NCBI GenBank assembly: GCA_933228895.1
Contig: OW121854.1
Span: forward strand, 11,163,131-11,227,130
Length of the DNA stretch: 64,000 nt
Direction of reading: 5' to 3'
Origin: Platycnemis pennipes
Lineage: Eukaryota > Arthropoda > Insecta > Odonata > Platycnemididae
Part shown: positions 42,991 through 54,904 of the stretch, piece after piece
How positions within the stretch are numbered: the stretch's first letter is position 1
Layout: each line of letters starts with the position of its first letter
Notes under the pieces: model-generated
What the model was told of the DNA's origin: nothing
The model's database searches: none
Seen by the model: only the letters and a program-made list of their open reading frames with translations
Translations under genes and position numbers: made by a program

Positions 42991-44840
42991 AAATCAGGTT
43001 GGTGTGGTGGCAGAAGTATTTCCTTCAGGAGAGCCTCAGCACTAATCCCGAAAGAAGGGGAAAGTTTTAGCAGTAATTCATATCTCTACTTAATTTACCT
43101 ACCAACCATTCAATTAAAAAGCACTGTACCTGCTCCAAAAGATTGCAAAAAGCCTCTAATTTTCGGTTATTTTCCCAAACGCGCAACTGACCAAGCTACA
43201 CTTTCTAATGCATTTACATGCTCATTCCATATTTTTTGATTATTTTCAGCGAATATTTAAACCATAATAGATAAATCAAAAATTGTATCGCCTTTTATGA
43301 CTTCCATTTTTACTCTTTCCCTTGGTTGTTCTTAATTTTTATGATTAGCATATTCATGTTCTTCACGACATTTCACGGAAGGCATTTGGAATAACGTATC
43401 TCATTTGTTTACACAGATGGAAAGAAACAGTGGAAGGGACCTGCCTTGGAGAACGTTGTCTCTCATCCAATGTATTGTCCACATTGAAAAACAATTGCTT
43501 TAACAATGTCATGGAAATAGTTATATCACAATAAGTTCTTTTTAAAGCTTTAGTTAGGTCCTCAACGTACTTAGAGTAATTCTATGTTGGGTGTATATGC
43601 ATGACACTGCAACACACGTGCGTGTGTGCTCTCGACCACCTAGGGAACAAAAGAAGGTCAAATACATATTCGCAACTGCTAATGCTGTAATATTTCCACC
43701 AATATTAACAGTAAATTAATCGAATGGTGATTAATAACATGCAGTTGATACTTATCACTTGATAGTGACTTTATTGAATGTTGATACATATTAATTGCAT
43801 TGCCAACAGATCGCAAGCAATGGCCGAGTGTGTGTTTGCCGATGATGGAAGCTCTCGCAATGGCGGGGGCCAACACGAATAGGGCCTCGTAAAAACTGTA
43901 TTTTTTTTACATGGCAATCATAGGGTCAATTGACGGTGCCCCTGCAATCTCTTATGTTGGCAAGGGTCTCGCAATGGGTCATACTTGTACTAGCACAGTT
44001 CTACTGTATCTAGAAGTTCATACAAAGGTTTCTGTGGTGTGCTGATAAGCGGTGCTGCATATATCGGATACTTAGAGCTTGTTCTTACTTATCTCTTTGT
44101 ACTTTTGCTTTGGTGGATATTACATACTACATATTAAAATTCTTCACTTTTACATTCCTCTGTACCTGGAGCACTCTCTGACGTCTTCAATGAGAAGGGC
44201 CTCTGGGCATTCCACTGCATTTGTTTGATTCTGGGAGGTAACAGTTTCTCCAGCCATCCTGATGGCATTTTAGTCAGAAGCACTGATGCATTGGAACCGT
44301 CAGTCATATAGGGACCCTCATAGGTGGGATTAATGTTAAAAATGTAGTGATTGAAATTAATTGTTGAAAATATGGATAACTCTTTAATTTAACCGTAACT
44401 TTTTAGAAGTTGACTTTTAATTGTTAAAATTATTCATTAACTGATACAAAACTAACTCCAGTTAATTTTTGGCAAATGTCTACCTGTTCGAATTTGGGCG
44501 CAAAGCTTGCCCAACAGACAAAGGGGAAAATAAAACAGTATCCTAGAATTCAATATAGCTGGGTAGTTGCGCAAGAATGCAATGAATAATCCCAGAGGAA
44601 TGCATCGAAACTAAAGTGGGGTTGAGGGGAGTGACCGCCAAAGTTTAGGAATGCACCCTCAGACGAGAAAACACGAGACGACTCGAAGACCATATCAGCG
44701 AGGGGACGCTAGGCTGACAGGTTGGCTGAGAGAGTCGTTGGCTCCGCCGATTGGAAAACTCTCTTCTGGGTGTGACTGATCATGTGTTGTACCTATCAGT
44801 ATCAGCCTCTGGTAGTATCAGCTTTCATTATAAATGACTT
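42991..44840. other. Intergenic stretch without recognised genes
   Basis: No coding sequence found. 43990-44010 (actagcacagttctactgta) resembles a pogo-type end without a partner. Confidence 0.4.
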
Positions 44841-44849
44841 TTGCATTAT

Positions 44850-45041
44850 TTAACTTCGCTTTGTGGTGAGGTTCCTACCACAGGTGCTCCGAGACAGAGG
44901 GGAGGCAGAACTGTTTTCTTCTCCTTGGTGTGTTCGTTTCACATTGCATTTGATGGACCTTCCCATCTGTCCAATGTACGAGTTGCCACTCTTGCATTTC
45001 AACTGGTAGACCCCCTTGTGGCGTGAAGGAATGTGGAGCAT
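44850..45041 (-). pseudogene. GIY-YIG fragment of a Penelope-like element
   Basis: The minus strand reads HKGVYQLKCKSGNSYIGQMG, then RSIKCNVKRTHQ, the start of a GIY-YIG domain. The downstream part (to about 45230) holds a CTCCAGC/GCTGGAG hairpin. Too short to function. Confidence 0.75.
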
Positions 45042-45238
45042 ATAACTATAACATCGGCACTTTCAATGCGTCGACGTTTTTGACCTTAAGACTCCAGCAA
45101 GATGGCTGGAGAAACTGAGGTCTCCCAGAAACAAATGATTGAGGTGAAACGCTCGGAAGCCCGTCTCATCGATGATAATCCCAGCAGAAACCTCAAATCC
45201 AATCTGACTCCTTCCTTTGTCATTGTCACCAAGATTAA

Positions 45239-45375
45239 AAAACCAAAACCACACACTACGTAATTCCATGGATAATGTAATTTAATTACAACGTGGTTTC
45301 ATTGCGTGCAACAATTTCAAGTGCTTATACTGTGATTATATTATATGTGGAATTACATAGTGTGTTTTTGGTTAT
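45239..45375. mobile_element. 137-bp MITE with TTAA target sites
   Basis: TTAA flanks both sides (45235-45238 and 45376-45379). The ends are near-perfect inverses: aaccaaaaccacacactacg and, complemented, aaccaaaaacacactatgta. It is piggyBac-like by target site only. Confidence 0.75.
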
Positions 45376-45704
45376 TTAATCATGAAGCAGTTCCATGAAG
45401 TAACCCCAGAAACCATCTCTCATTATCACCATCACTTCTCTCCACAGCTGTATGTATGATACCAGAAAAATGATGATAGTAATATTAGTTTTTAATTTTA
45501 AACTAAGGTACATTTGATCCATGATATAAGGCATTTCGTGACATGTATTACTCAGTATACACCAGACAATGGTGCAATCATTACAAAAAATCAACGTCAA
45601 GTTACAAAAACTACACTTTTTTGTTCCGTGATTTGTATTTCAATCAGTAGGACACATTATGAAGGTAGCAATGTTACAAGGACAATTAAAGGAGGAGAAA
45701 TTTT

Positions 45705-46810
45705 TTTTTAAATAATTTATTCACACGGAATTGGCAATATACATTGCATTGTTTCGTCAAGGGTCACATTAAAATGAACATCAAGTCATAAGATAAAGTA
45801 CAGTAAAATAGGTTTGCATACATTCATTTAAATATTCACTGATATCATAATAGGCTTTACATGCCAAAAAGTTTCGTAATTTGACCTTGAATAAGGAAGG
45901 GGGACAATTTTTTAACTCAACCGGTAGTTTATTGAAAACAATGCCTGGAGTATGATGAGGTCCCTTGAGAGCTAGAGATAGACAGTGACTTTTGAGGTGA
46001 ACATCACCTTTTGTGCGAGTGTACTGGTCGTGCCATTCTTCATTCCTTGGAAAATGCTGAGGATGCAGTTTAACAAAAGTGGCACAGTTCAAGATAAATA
46101 TGGAAGGAAGTGTTAATATTTTTAGGGCCAAAAAGATAGGTTTACCAGGAGTTCTTTTTGGGACTTGAACCATAGCTTTAATTGCCTGCTTCTTTAGAGA
46201 AAATAATTTTTTGGCATGGTTTGAGATTCCCCAGAACAAAATTCCGTAAGTTATATGAGCATGAACATTAGCATGGTAAATAAGTTTGAGGGTAGTAGGA
46301 GATAGAAGAGGTGCCAGCCTTCCGAGCATAAAAATACCAGTGCTAACCCCATTCATGATGGCCTAGCGATATGAGGTGTCCATTTAAGGTCATTCAAAAC
46401 CAAAAGACCCAAGCATTTAACACAATTACTGCGGGAAATAGGCTCATTCATCAGTTTAAGTTGATGATTAGCCAAAAATGTGCCAGTCTTGGGGTGGAAA
46501 TCCAGGAAAACCGTTTTATTAGTGTTAATTGATAGATGGTTGTTATTGCACCACTCAGCCATCCTAGAAATAGAGGTATTGACGGTGTTTAGCAGATCAG
46601 GAATATTACTGGAATGTGATAGGCAAGAAGTGTCATTGGCATATAACACAGCATCACCTTGAGGAAACAAGTTTGGCAGGTCATTCACAAAAATAATAAA
46701 CAGAAGGGGGCCAAGGATGGAACCCTGGGGGACCCCAGTTGTGATGCCCAAAGGGGAAGAGAATGAGATATCTTTACCATACTGTGTCCGGCTCATGTAT
46801 TTCACAATTT
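45705..46810 (-). mobile_element. Non-LTR retrotransposon, RT and C-terminal parts, decayed
   Basis: The minus-strand frame at 46353-46805 reads GITTGVPQGSILGPLLFIIF, then DAVLYANDTSCLSH and KCLGLLVLNDLKW. The catalytic YADD is YAND, so it is inactive. The next frame (45781-46356) continues LSPTTLKLIYHANVHAHITY, then GIVFNKLPVELKNCPPSLFK. The frames overlap by 4 bases through one frameshift. A T-run at 45700-45711 on the + strand would be its poly(A) tail. CR1/Jockey-type affinity is inferred. Confidence 0.88.
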
Positions 46811-47430
46811 AAAAATCATCAACTGAGAAAAATAAGTTTGAACAGATAAGAAAAATAAGCCTGCCGTACATATCACAGGCGTCTTACATGCCTGCCGTAC
46901 ACAATATCACAGGCAGTTGGGACAGGGAAGCAGTACGCACAGTGCCACGGTCCACTAAGTTAAGGTCAACTTTAAGCACTTAGATGCATAGGTACTTGAA
47001 CAAACTTAAGGATTGCGAATAAACTGCGAATATCTTAGCAGAGTTATCCACTGAAATGCACAATAGCAGAATTCCCGCAGGGAAAAAATCCACCTTGACC
47101 GGGACTCGAACCCAGATTAATAGGTGCTTGATAAATGATAAAGCACAAAATTGGGAAAATTGATGCACTCCGTTAACCATTTACTGTTTCTAATCTCTAA
47201 TTATTCCAGAATGTTCTTCTCAACAGTTTAGATAGGGCACTAAAAACCAAATTGTATGTAATCATTGGGATCATGTAGAGGATCTGTATTCCTAATAATA
47301 AAAATGATTTATTATCACTCTGGGTACAGCCCTTGAGAGCAAAGTATGAAATAAAATATGCTTATTAATAAGACAAATACACAATCACACAGAGTTTCAA
47401 ATGAACACAGAGAATAACATGGTTGATATT
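46811..47430. other. Intergenic stretch without recognised features
   Basis: gcctgccgtacataatatcacaggc-like words occur twice near 46860-46915. Nothing else. Confidence 0.4.
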
Positions 47431-47431
47431 G

Positions 47432-47760
47432 TCACCTATTTAGAAAATAATCACAACTTTTAGATTTAAATTTCTCAACTGAATTTAGGTTTTTGGCATG
47501 AGATGGTAGAGAGGTCCACAATTTGCATGGAGTGGCATTAAGCGAGTTACTATAAGTGGTGGTGCAGTGACGTGGGAAATGAAGCATTGAAGAATTACTT
47601 CTTGTTATTGCTCTTCGTGAACTAGGCACAAACTAAAATAGTCGATGCAGGTAATTTGCCTCCTTGAATGAAAAGAGTTGATACAAGAATGTCACAGTAA
47701 GTATAATCTTCTATTTTTTACAGGTAGCCACTTTAACTGTTCTCTGACCGGTAATATATG
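47432..47760 (-). pseudogene. LINE C-terminal fragment, minus strand
   Basis: The minus strand reads PVREQLKWLPVKNRRLYLL and then, after one stop, RAITRSNSSMLHFPRHCTTT, LWTSLPSHAKNLNSVEKFKS. This is the usual post-RT tail of CR1/Jockey-type LINEs (LKWLPV...R...Y.N.LP....). Confidence 0.75.
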
Positions 47761-47764
47761 GTCA

Positions 47765-47985
47765 TGGAGGCGATTAAAAAAAGGGGAGAAAGTGCAAAGA
47801 AGTGCGACTCGATATGTCTTAGGTAGGCATGAAAGATGCGACAGCGTGAATGGTATGCTGAAATGTTTGAGCTGGGAAAGCCTTGAGAGGAGGCGGAAAG
47901 CATTCAGCCATGGGAATCTGTACAAGGCATACAAAAAGGAAATCGGATGGGAGGAAATCAGTGAAAGGCTGCTCTAGCCACACTG
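47765..47985 (+). pseudogene. LINE C-terminal fragment, plus strand
   Basis: Reads EKVQRSATRYVLGRHERCDS, then VNGMLKCLSWESLERRRKAF, matching the [10 protein letters not shown]...LGWE.L..RR pattern of another LINE tail. It abuts the opposite-strand LINE tail at 47760. Confidence 0.75.
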
Positions 47986-49319
47986 ACTAGGGAAAAGAAA
48001 CCATGGGTTTAAAATGAGGCTTGGCCAGGAAGAACAGACACAGGAAAGTTTTCCTTCGCCAACAGGAAGATAGAGGAGTGGAATGCCTTAATCCCTTACC
48101 CAAAAAGTCATAAGGATTCCAAAAAGAGACTTCATCTCACAAATTGTAAACGGTAATGAAAATTTATATTTTTATTATTGTATTGCATTTTTTTCCAATG
48201 TGTTGTAAGTTTTAAGAAAAGTTCTGCTTCTAAAGTAAAGTGAAATGTTGACCATTACCACCAAGCATAATGCCCGATGCATTGTAATGAGTGGTAAGTA
48301 TAATTTCAATTTATTAATACATATATTTAAAACTCAATTTCCAGCTATTTTATCTCCAGGTTATTGTGACAACAAAACTACACATCTTCAATTTTTTGAG
48401 GGAGACTAACGTGGCCAATTCAGCATTCCTAGATGACTTGATTCTCACTTATAGCCTTGGCAGGTTTCCATCAAAGAATAGAGTTTTCTATTTTCGTACA
48501 ATGACCAAATTATGACACCGCGACAACTGTATGAATGGGCTTCCAGAAATATACCTTCTTGCCATTTTAAATACAGCACGGACAAGGAATATGAGAATCA
48601 CAGTGAGTTCCTCGAGAAACGTCATAGTAGTGCTCGACCAATTCCAGGTACACAAAAACTTCACTGTGTAATACCAGTAAGTCAAACTGCAGTTAAAACT
48701 ATGTTGTATTCAAACGTAGTTGAACACAAAGTTGAATCAGTTTTGCTTAATCTATTATAACTTAGCTTTTCATGTCAGACCTGATCTGAAATTTTTCATA
48801 AGGGAGTGCAGCATGACAACCCCTTTAATCCTGGACTTCATTGCCATTGTGGTACCAGCCTAATATTTGGTGCATATGTAGAAAAATGTTGTGACAATAA
48901 AATATATTTTTTTTATAATTTTCTGAGATGGCATGTTTTGAGATATTAAAGGTCACAGTGAATGACCTCGAACCTGAAATCTGTCATAAGAAGCTCATGT
49001 TGATTATCACTAGAAAGCTCTATTCTTTAGCTTTCCAATTATGTTGAAAAATTTATTATACTGCAATTAGAAAAAAAGTTAGAGCACTTTGTTTGTAGGT
49101 GAGTTTACCATTTTTTATGAAAATTTAAATTTTTATGACATCTGTGGCTATCTCAAACAATTTTCAAAATAAAAATTTGAAAATTGGCAGATTTACTCAC
49201 CTTGCAATATGTGTCCATCACACCAAGTTTCATCCAAATCAGAATTGATGAGTTCAAAACTGTGATTGATCTGACATGGAATCACCCAATATGTACTTTT
49301 CACTGAACTATGGCAAACA
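47986..49319. other. Intergenic stretch with one unrecognised open frame
   Basis: At 48512-48760 an open frame of 82 codons (PRQLYEWASRNIPSCHFKYS, then VIPVSQTAVKTMLYSN) has natural-looking composition. I recognise no family, and it may be a TE fragment. The rest is AT-rich. Confidence 0.3.
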
Positions 49320-49445
49320 GGGGATCGGTTTGGTGTGGTTACTAGAGTTACCCATCTCAAGGGTCACGGTTCAAATTCTGTCACGGGCGGATATTTAACT
49401 GATACATCAGTCCCTACTTGAGTGCTTTATGAGGAGCATTTGAGT
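49320..49445 (+). mobile_element. tRNA-derived SINE, diverged head
   Basis: ggggatcggtttggtgtggt at 49320 matches the start of the SINE at 167. A B-box-like ggttcaaattc and agtccctacttgagtgc follow. The 3' body is missing or diverged. Confidence 0.65.
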
Positions 49446-50380
49446 TCAGGGGGTTATTCGCTATCTCCGAATGACCGTGAACTATTTCGGAGAACTAATC
49501 ACTCTTCAAAAGAACGGCTCTTAGGACTCATTCGCGTCGCAGAGGAATGATGATGACGTAGAAACAGTTGAGTAACGAATAGCGAAACGACCTACCGCCG
49601 AAATTGAAATGGAAGGAACTAATTATAATAGCCGATGCATAATTTCAGCCAAAATATAGTGAAATGAAGGTGTTAGACAATAGATGTCATGCGTGATACA
49701 AATATTAAATCTTGCAAAGGTAAATTCATCCGATTGACGACGCATGATACTACGTGCGGTGTTACTATAGAAGCCGATATTTTAGCTGTGTCTAAAGTTA
49801 TTTTGTCAAGTTTTTTGTTTAGAAACCAGTAACTACATTTATATTTCAGTTTCGTGACCAAATACCTCCAAGCGTATATTATGTACTATATTCACTAATA
49901 GTTTTTTAATCGGTACTTTGACTTACAATATGCACACCTTATTACTATTTGTTCTAGTCGTGGTCAATCTTAACTTAGGAAGACGCCCTCAAATCGCGGT
50001 GGAAAGGGAACACTTTAAACTGTGGAAGTTATGCTCACAGAATTACATTCAAAATAATTTTGCCTTTCTTTACTGATGTCGGCGAATGTAGGATACTCTT
50101 TGACATATTGCTGTGCATTATTCAGAAACTTATGGTGATCAACTTTGTCAACATCTTTACTAACATAAGTCACAAATGTGAATAAATTTGTGAGGTACTC
50201 ATAGCGTAATGATATTCCTTCATATACTTCTCTGGTGGTAGGTTTTTCAAAAATATATTTGTTGGCATGAATAACCACCTTTTGAAGTTTAATTTTTGTT
50301 GGTTTGGCATACCCAGGTTTCCCTGTCATACAATAAATTACAGGAGGTGAACACTTTTTTATGTAGCAGTTTCTGCTTCC
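49446..50380. other. Intergenic stretch with one unrecognised minus-strand frame
   Basis: 50015-50329 (minus) is open for 104 codons (ANKYIFEKPTTREVYEGISL, then RYEYLTNLFTFVTYVSKDVD). It is protein-like in composition but not assigned to any family. Confidence 0.3.
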
Positions 50381-50697
50381 TTAGACAAACATCATCCCGA
50401 GGACCCGGGTTCGATTCCCGGCACTGGCGGATTTTTCAGTGGAAAACCGATCCTCACTTGAGTGCCTAGTGGAGGGCATTTCAAGTACAGTACTCCGTCC
50501 GTCGGACGGGACGTTAAGCCGTGGTCCCCTTGGCGCCTTTCGTTAAGAGTAGGCTAATGCCGACGCCGGGTTTCTCTCCACCCTTCCTCCGTTCCCTAAT
50601 AACTCCTACCATTACCCAATTACCCACCTATCCTATATGGCGCAAATGACCTAAGCTGTCGGTCGCCTCCCCTAAATCAACCAACTTAGACAAACAT
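50381..50697 (+). mobile_element. tRNA-derived SINE, 5'-truncated, with 12-bp target duplication
   Basis: The body, 50393-50685, is nearly identical to 203-508, starting just before the B box (ggttcgattcccgg). ttagacaaacat flanks it at 50381-50392 and 50686-50697. The short tail ends aaatcaaccaac. Confidence 0.92.
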
Positions 50698-52048
50698 TCA
50701 TGACAGGCTTTATTGCACCCATTACCAGCCACTTTCCTTCAGCCATGATACATGAAATCACCTTTTTATCCTATTATTATTCCACTATACACCCTCATCA
50801 TAAAAACATTTCCCCCATTCTATGTATCAAAAACCATTACTGCAGACTGAAGCACTTATAGAATTCTACTTCCGTCGGGCTGATAAATGTGCTATTTTCT
50901 TCTTATTGCAGTTTATTCCTCCTGAATTTTAAAATTTGTTAATTCAACTTTCTGCCTACCAGTGAGCAACTGTGAGAGGTAGTTTTCCTAGCTAGTTCTC
51001 TCATTATGTCATTTATTGCTTTTAATAATTTTTCCTCTTATTTATGGTCCAATGCACTTTGTTGTTTTTACTGTGTATTCATTGTATTACTCTTTAAATC
51101 CTTTATTGGTAGTAGTTGGCTGTCCTTTTATTTCACATTCATAACCATTGACAAATATTAACAAAGAGAAATCATGACATTTCTCGTGAGACAGGAGGGT
51201 AGCACGTATGGGAGAAAAATGTTTAAAGAAATGGATGAAAATTCAGTCTGGGAAGCAGAATTACCATTGATAGGAGACAATAATGATTGGAAGGCCATGC
51301 CCAGGCTGTGAGGAGGCATTTTCTTCTGTTGTAATCTTATTTTAATGCAATATACCTATATATTCCCTTGTGGGAGAGTTGTCCAATTCAAAGGCTGTTT
51401 GTGTGTTTATTTTATGGCCCTGTCTCCCCCAGTTTTGCCAACCAATTCAGGGACTATGAATTTATAATCTATGTCACAAGGGAACACTAGCCAGAAGATG
51501 AGGAAATATTCAATCATATCATGTATTCAGAGTATATGCTCCTTATGTGATTGATGAATGGACAATCATGGCCATAGAAAAGGAAAGATTGGGAGCATTT
51601 GGAATATGGTGAGCCTTGATGAGGGAATATATATAGGCTGTGATCTGAAATTCCTTATGAAAATATAATTTGTGAAATGTTGCATTCAACTTTCAAAAAG
51701 CAAAACAAAAAATTTGTAATGTGAATTGTTTACTACACAGGTGACACCTATTGCACATATCAAAACCTTATTATGGCAGGCGACAAATGATAAATTGTCC
51801 CTTACCCATCATTCTTCCTGCTGTCAGAGACAAGGGGGGACTATACTGCTACACAGGGTTGGGTCATTACGCGTAGAATATTATTTTTCTACATACACAT
51901 AGAAAATAGTGTAGATTATGTAGAATATTGCGTAGATTATGCAGAATATTATGTTGATTATTTTTGTGTCTATAAAATAATGTTTTACGTTTAATAAAAT
52001 GTAGAAAATTACAATTAAAAAAATGAAGTACAGTATTACATTGATAAG
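50698..52048. other. Intergenic stretch without recognised features
   Basis: AT-rich; tagaatattatg-type words repeat at 51870-51960. No gene. Confidence 0.4.
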
Positions 52049-52103
52049 GTGTTGTGGTGGCCTAGTGGGTAGAGTCCTGAGCTACTGATCGGAGGGTCCC
52101 GGG
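52049..52103 (+). mobile_element. Truncated tRNA-like SINE head
   Basis: ggtgttgtggtggcctagtg resembles the tRNA A-box region and ggtcccgggt the start of a B box. The sequence switches to a hAT transposase fragment at about 52104. Confidence 0.45.
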
Positions 52104-52105
52104 TG

Positions 52106-52422
52106 ATGGAGATGGGTTGGAAGACCTAGTGAAATTCATCAGAGATAGCAAAGACAGTGTTTTTCGTGTGCTGAGAAATCAGGGCATCAAAAGTCCATCA
52201 ATCTTTTGGGAGCTTGCTAAATGCAAGCATCCAGGTTTATGCAATCTTGCAAATAAATTACTTAATATTCCTGCATCTTCTGCACAACTTGAAAAAGTGT
52301 TTAGTAATTGGTCATACATACATTGCCCATTAAGGAACAGGCTTGCATTTGAAAGATCTAAAAGGTTACTACATGTCTACCATACACTTAAACTCAAAGA
52401 TGTCAAATCTGATGAATATTAG
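52106..52422 (+). pseudogene. hAT transposase, C-terminal dimerisation domain
   Basis: The frame reads SPSIFWELAKCKHPGLCNLA, then NKLLNIPASSAQLEKVFSNW and RNRLAFERSKRLLHVYHTLK. This is the hAT C-terminal dimerisation domain (LLNIPASSAQLE.VFS). Usually S.ER.FS..G appears in the second block; here it is SAQLEKVFS. The catalytic RNase H fold is absent, so only about the last 90 codons survive. Confidence 0.9.
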
Positions 52423-54215
52423 CCACTGGAAAATAAAAACATTAATAAATAGTAAATTCTTTTAATTGATTAGGGGAGTATATCTAATCCCTACTTACCA
52501 GTATTTTTCATTATTATTCTACTAAAAGTAGCTGGTATTTAACAATATGCTCAAAAACATCTTTTACTTTGTTAATTTAGATGAGATTTCAGATAGGTAG
52601 GCCTACACCTCAAAAGGGGGTGAGTTTCAATCATTTATGTTCATAGAATTAGAAATGAAAACATTTAAGCCTACTCAAGGAACATATATATGCATGGCCC
52701 TAGTGTTTCCAGCTGATAACTATCCATCCCACATAATTCAAGATAGGCATTAAAAACTAAGTAAGCCTACACTGTCCTATACGACATCTCCAAATTTAAT
52801 ACTATAAAAAAATACTAAATGCCAACTTGTCAAAGATGAGACTTAACACAACAAAAAATTATAGTTTTATTGTTTTAATCTTACAACTTAGAGACTACTC
52901 TTTTCTCCATGTGGCTTTATTGTAGTCTTATTCTTGACATTTCTAATTGTATCATGTTGTAATCATTCTGTAGAACTTCCAAAAATACATCATAATTGTA
53001 GTTTTAAAACAATAGAGGTCTTTCCTCTGTCTGAAAGAGAAATGACCAGCAATAAAGGGAGCAGTAAGCCCTGAAACAACAAGTAAACATACAGCTCTTA
53101 AGTTGTTTTTTGATGGTAACTTTCTCTTGACCTTGATAGAGGTGCAGTAATATACTTCCTATAATGTTTCACTTAGTGGCAATGGACATAATTTCACTTC
53201 AATTAAAATACCAGTTAATATAATCCTTAATCTAGCCTACTGCATATATAACTAAATGCAAGTACTTGCCATAGAAAATTTTTAAAATGACATGAAGTGG
53301 TTACAAATGACTCAGGCCTACACCAATCAATCTAGAAAATATTGCTTTGACTCATGGATAATTTAGCATTTAGACAGTTCAGTCTTGGATAGTTATTGAT
53401 TTCCTGGCAGGCCTAGCAATGGTAGGCTTGTAATAGGCTATTTAAGTTAAAACTGCACTACATATAGGTTTAATGATTAAAATGTATTAGTTTATTGTAT
53501 TCACACTACCAGTAGGAATGACTATCTGTCAGTCTATTTTTATAAGCAAACAAAGCCGTCGTTTAGATGGAAATAAAAACAAAAATTTTATTCACTGCAT
53601 TGTAAAAACATGTAACTTGTGGTACGTACTCGTTCAAACATATGGGTGTTCAACGTGCGAAATACTGACATCACTTTTATAAATTTTCAATAACCGCAAG
53701 GGTAAATCATATGCCGGGACCAACCTCAACGTTACATGAAGAGAATTTCGGTCGAACAATACAGCACACATGCGTCGAAAAACATTAAGACATTGATCGC
53801 GGAAGTAGGTAACAACTAATTTAGTAACGCACGGTGAAGTACGCGAAATAACCTGAATAAACACACATAACTGACGATTAAATCACACCAAGTTAAGCAA
53901 AATATCAGTAGCCGGTTCTTGCGATTGATATGCAAGGATAACAGGTAAGAAACTTTAAGAAACACCATCAAATAAGCAAACAATGACGAAAACAGAATAT
54001 CTTATGACGATAACAATATAAATATCACTAGTGTTTGTCAGCGTTACTTTTGCTGTACCCATCAACAATTTTCCAACATGCTAGCAAAATTGAAGCTGTT
54101 GCAATGTATCAAATAATAATAAAGTGTTGTCGTTTCAAGCAAGTATCAACAAGCACGACTCTCACAGGCAAATTATGGTTGTTTCCACGTAAACCCAAGT
54201 TGCACTAGAATTGAA
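52423..54215. other. Intergenic stretch without recognised features
   Basis: AT-rich with no supportable coding or repeat features. Confidence 0.5.
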
Positions 54216-54569
54216 GGTATTATTCTAGATCTTGGCGGCACGCAATCTACAGGTGATAGGAAGTAACTGTTGCTATTAAAAAATACTTGATACCCGCCTG
54301 AAAGACGCTATCAATGCAAGAATGCTCACATATTGTCTATTTCCTAAATAATTGATGTGTTTATATGGACTATTTCGAGTCGTCTTCCGCTGATGCACGG
54401 CGTAATTTAGTTATACTCGCGGCCGAACAGATGGCGCCACATTGCCGAGAGCTTCACATCTTGGAGGAGACAGCCGGAAAGGACGATTTTAGAGCCTTCG
54501 GCACCGGGTTTCCCTCATTGACATCCCGATTGCAGTGGTTTTAGCACTCGTTTCCCTCAAAATAAATAG

Positions 54570-54631
54570 AAATTTTCGCCCTTTTCTGCGAGCAAGCCGC
54601 GCGGCGCGCTCGCAGAAAAGGGCGAAAATTT
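54570..54631. repeat. Perfect inverted repeat, 24-bp arms
   Basis: aaattttcgcccttttctgc plus gagc at 54570-54593 is exactly complementary to 54608-54631. The loop is a GC-rich 14-mer, itself partly palindromic. Confidence 0.92.
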
Positions 54632-54760
54632 CGCTCGCTGCGCTCGCGAACTTAGAAAAGGTGAAAATTTCGCTCGCTGCGCTCGCGACTCAGAGAAAGG
54701 GGGATTTCGCTCGCGATCTCCGAAATCGGGAAAAAAAACTTCGCTCGCTACGCTCGCCAT
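54628..54760 (+). repeat. Short repeats of ttcgctcgctgcgctcgc
   Basis: The word recurs at about 54630, 54669, 54707 (shortened) and 54740, each with a purine-rich spacer. Codon-like phasing gives an open frame, but it is repeat-driven. Confidence 0.75.
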
Positions 54761-54904
54761 TCACTTCCCTCCAAACGTTAGTAATCATTATAAATAGTGA
54801 TTGAGGAGGGAAACCCGGCGCAGAGTACATGATACGTGTCCTTCGTAAAAACTTTTCCTATGCTGTCCCACCTTTCAAGCAAATTTGTCGCCTTTAACCT
54901 GTCG

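Noticed and set aside
54535..54804. 89-codon frame with repeated RSLRS/SLAALA words
   Set aside because: Produced by the GC-rich short repeats; no protein family.
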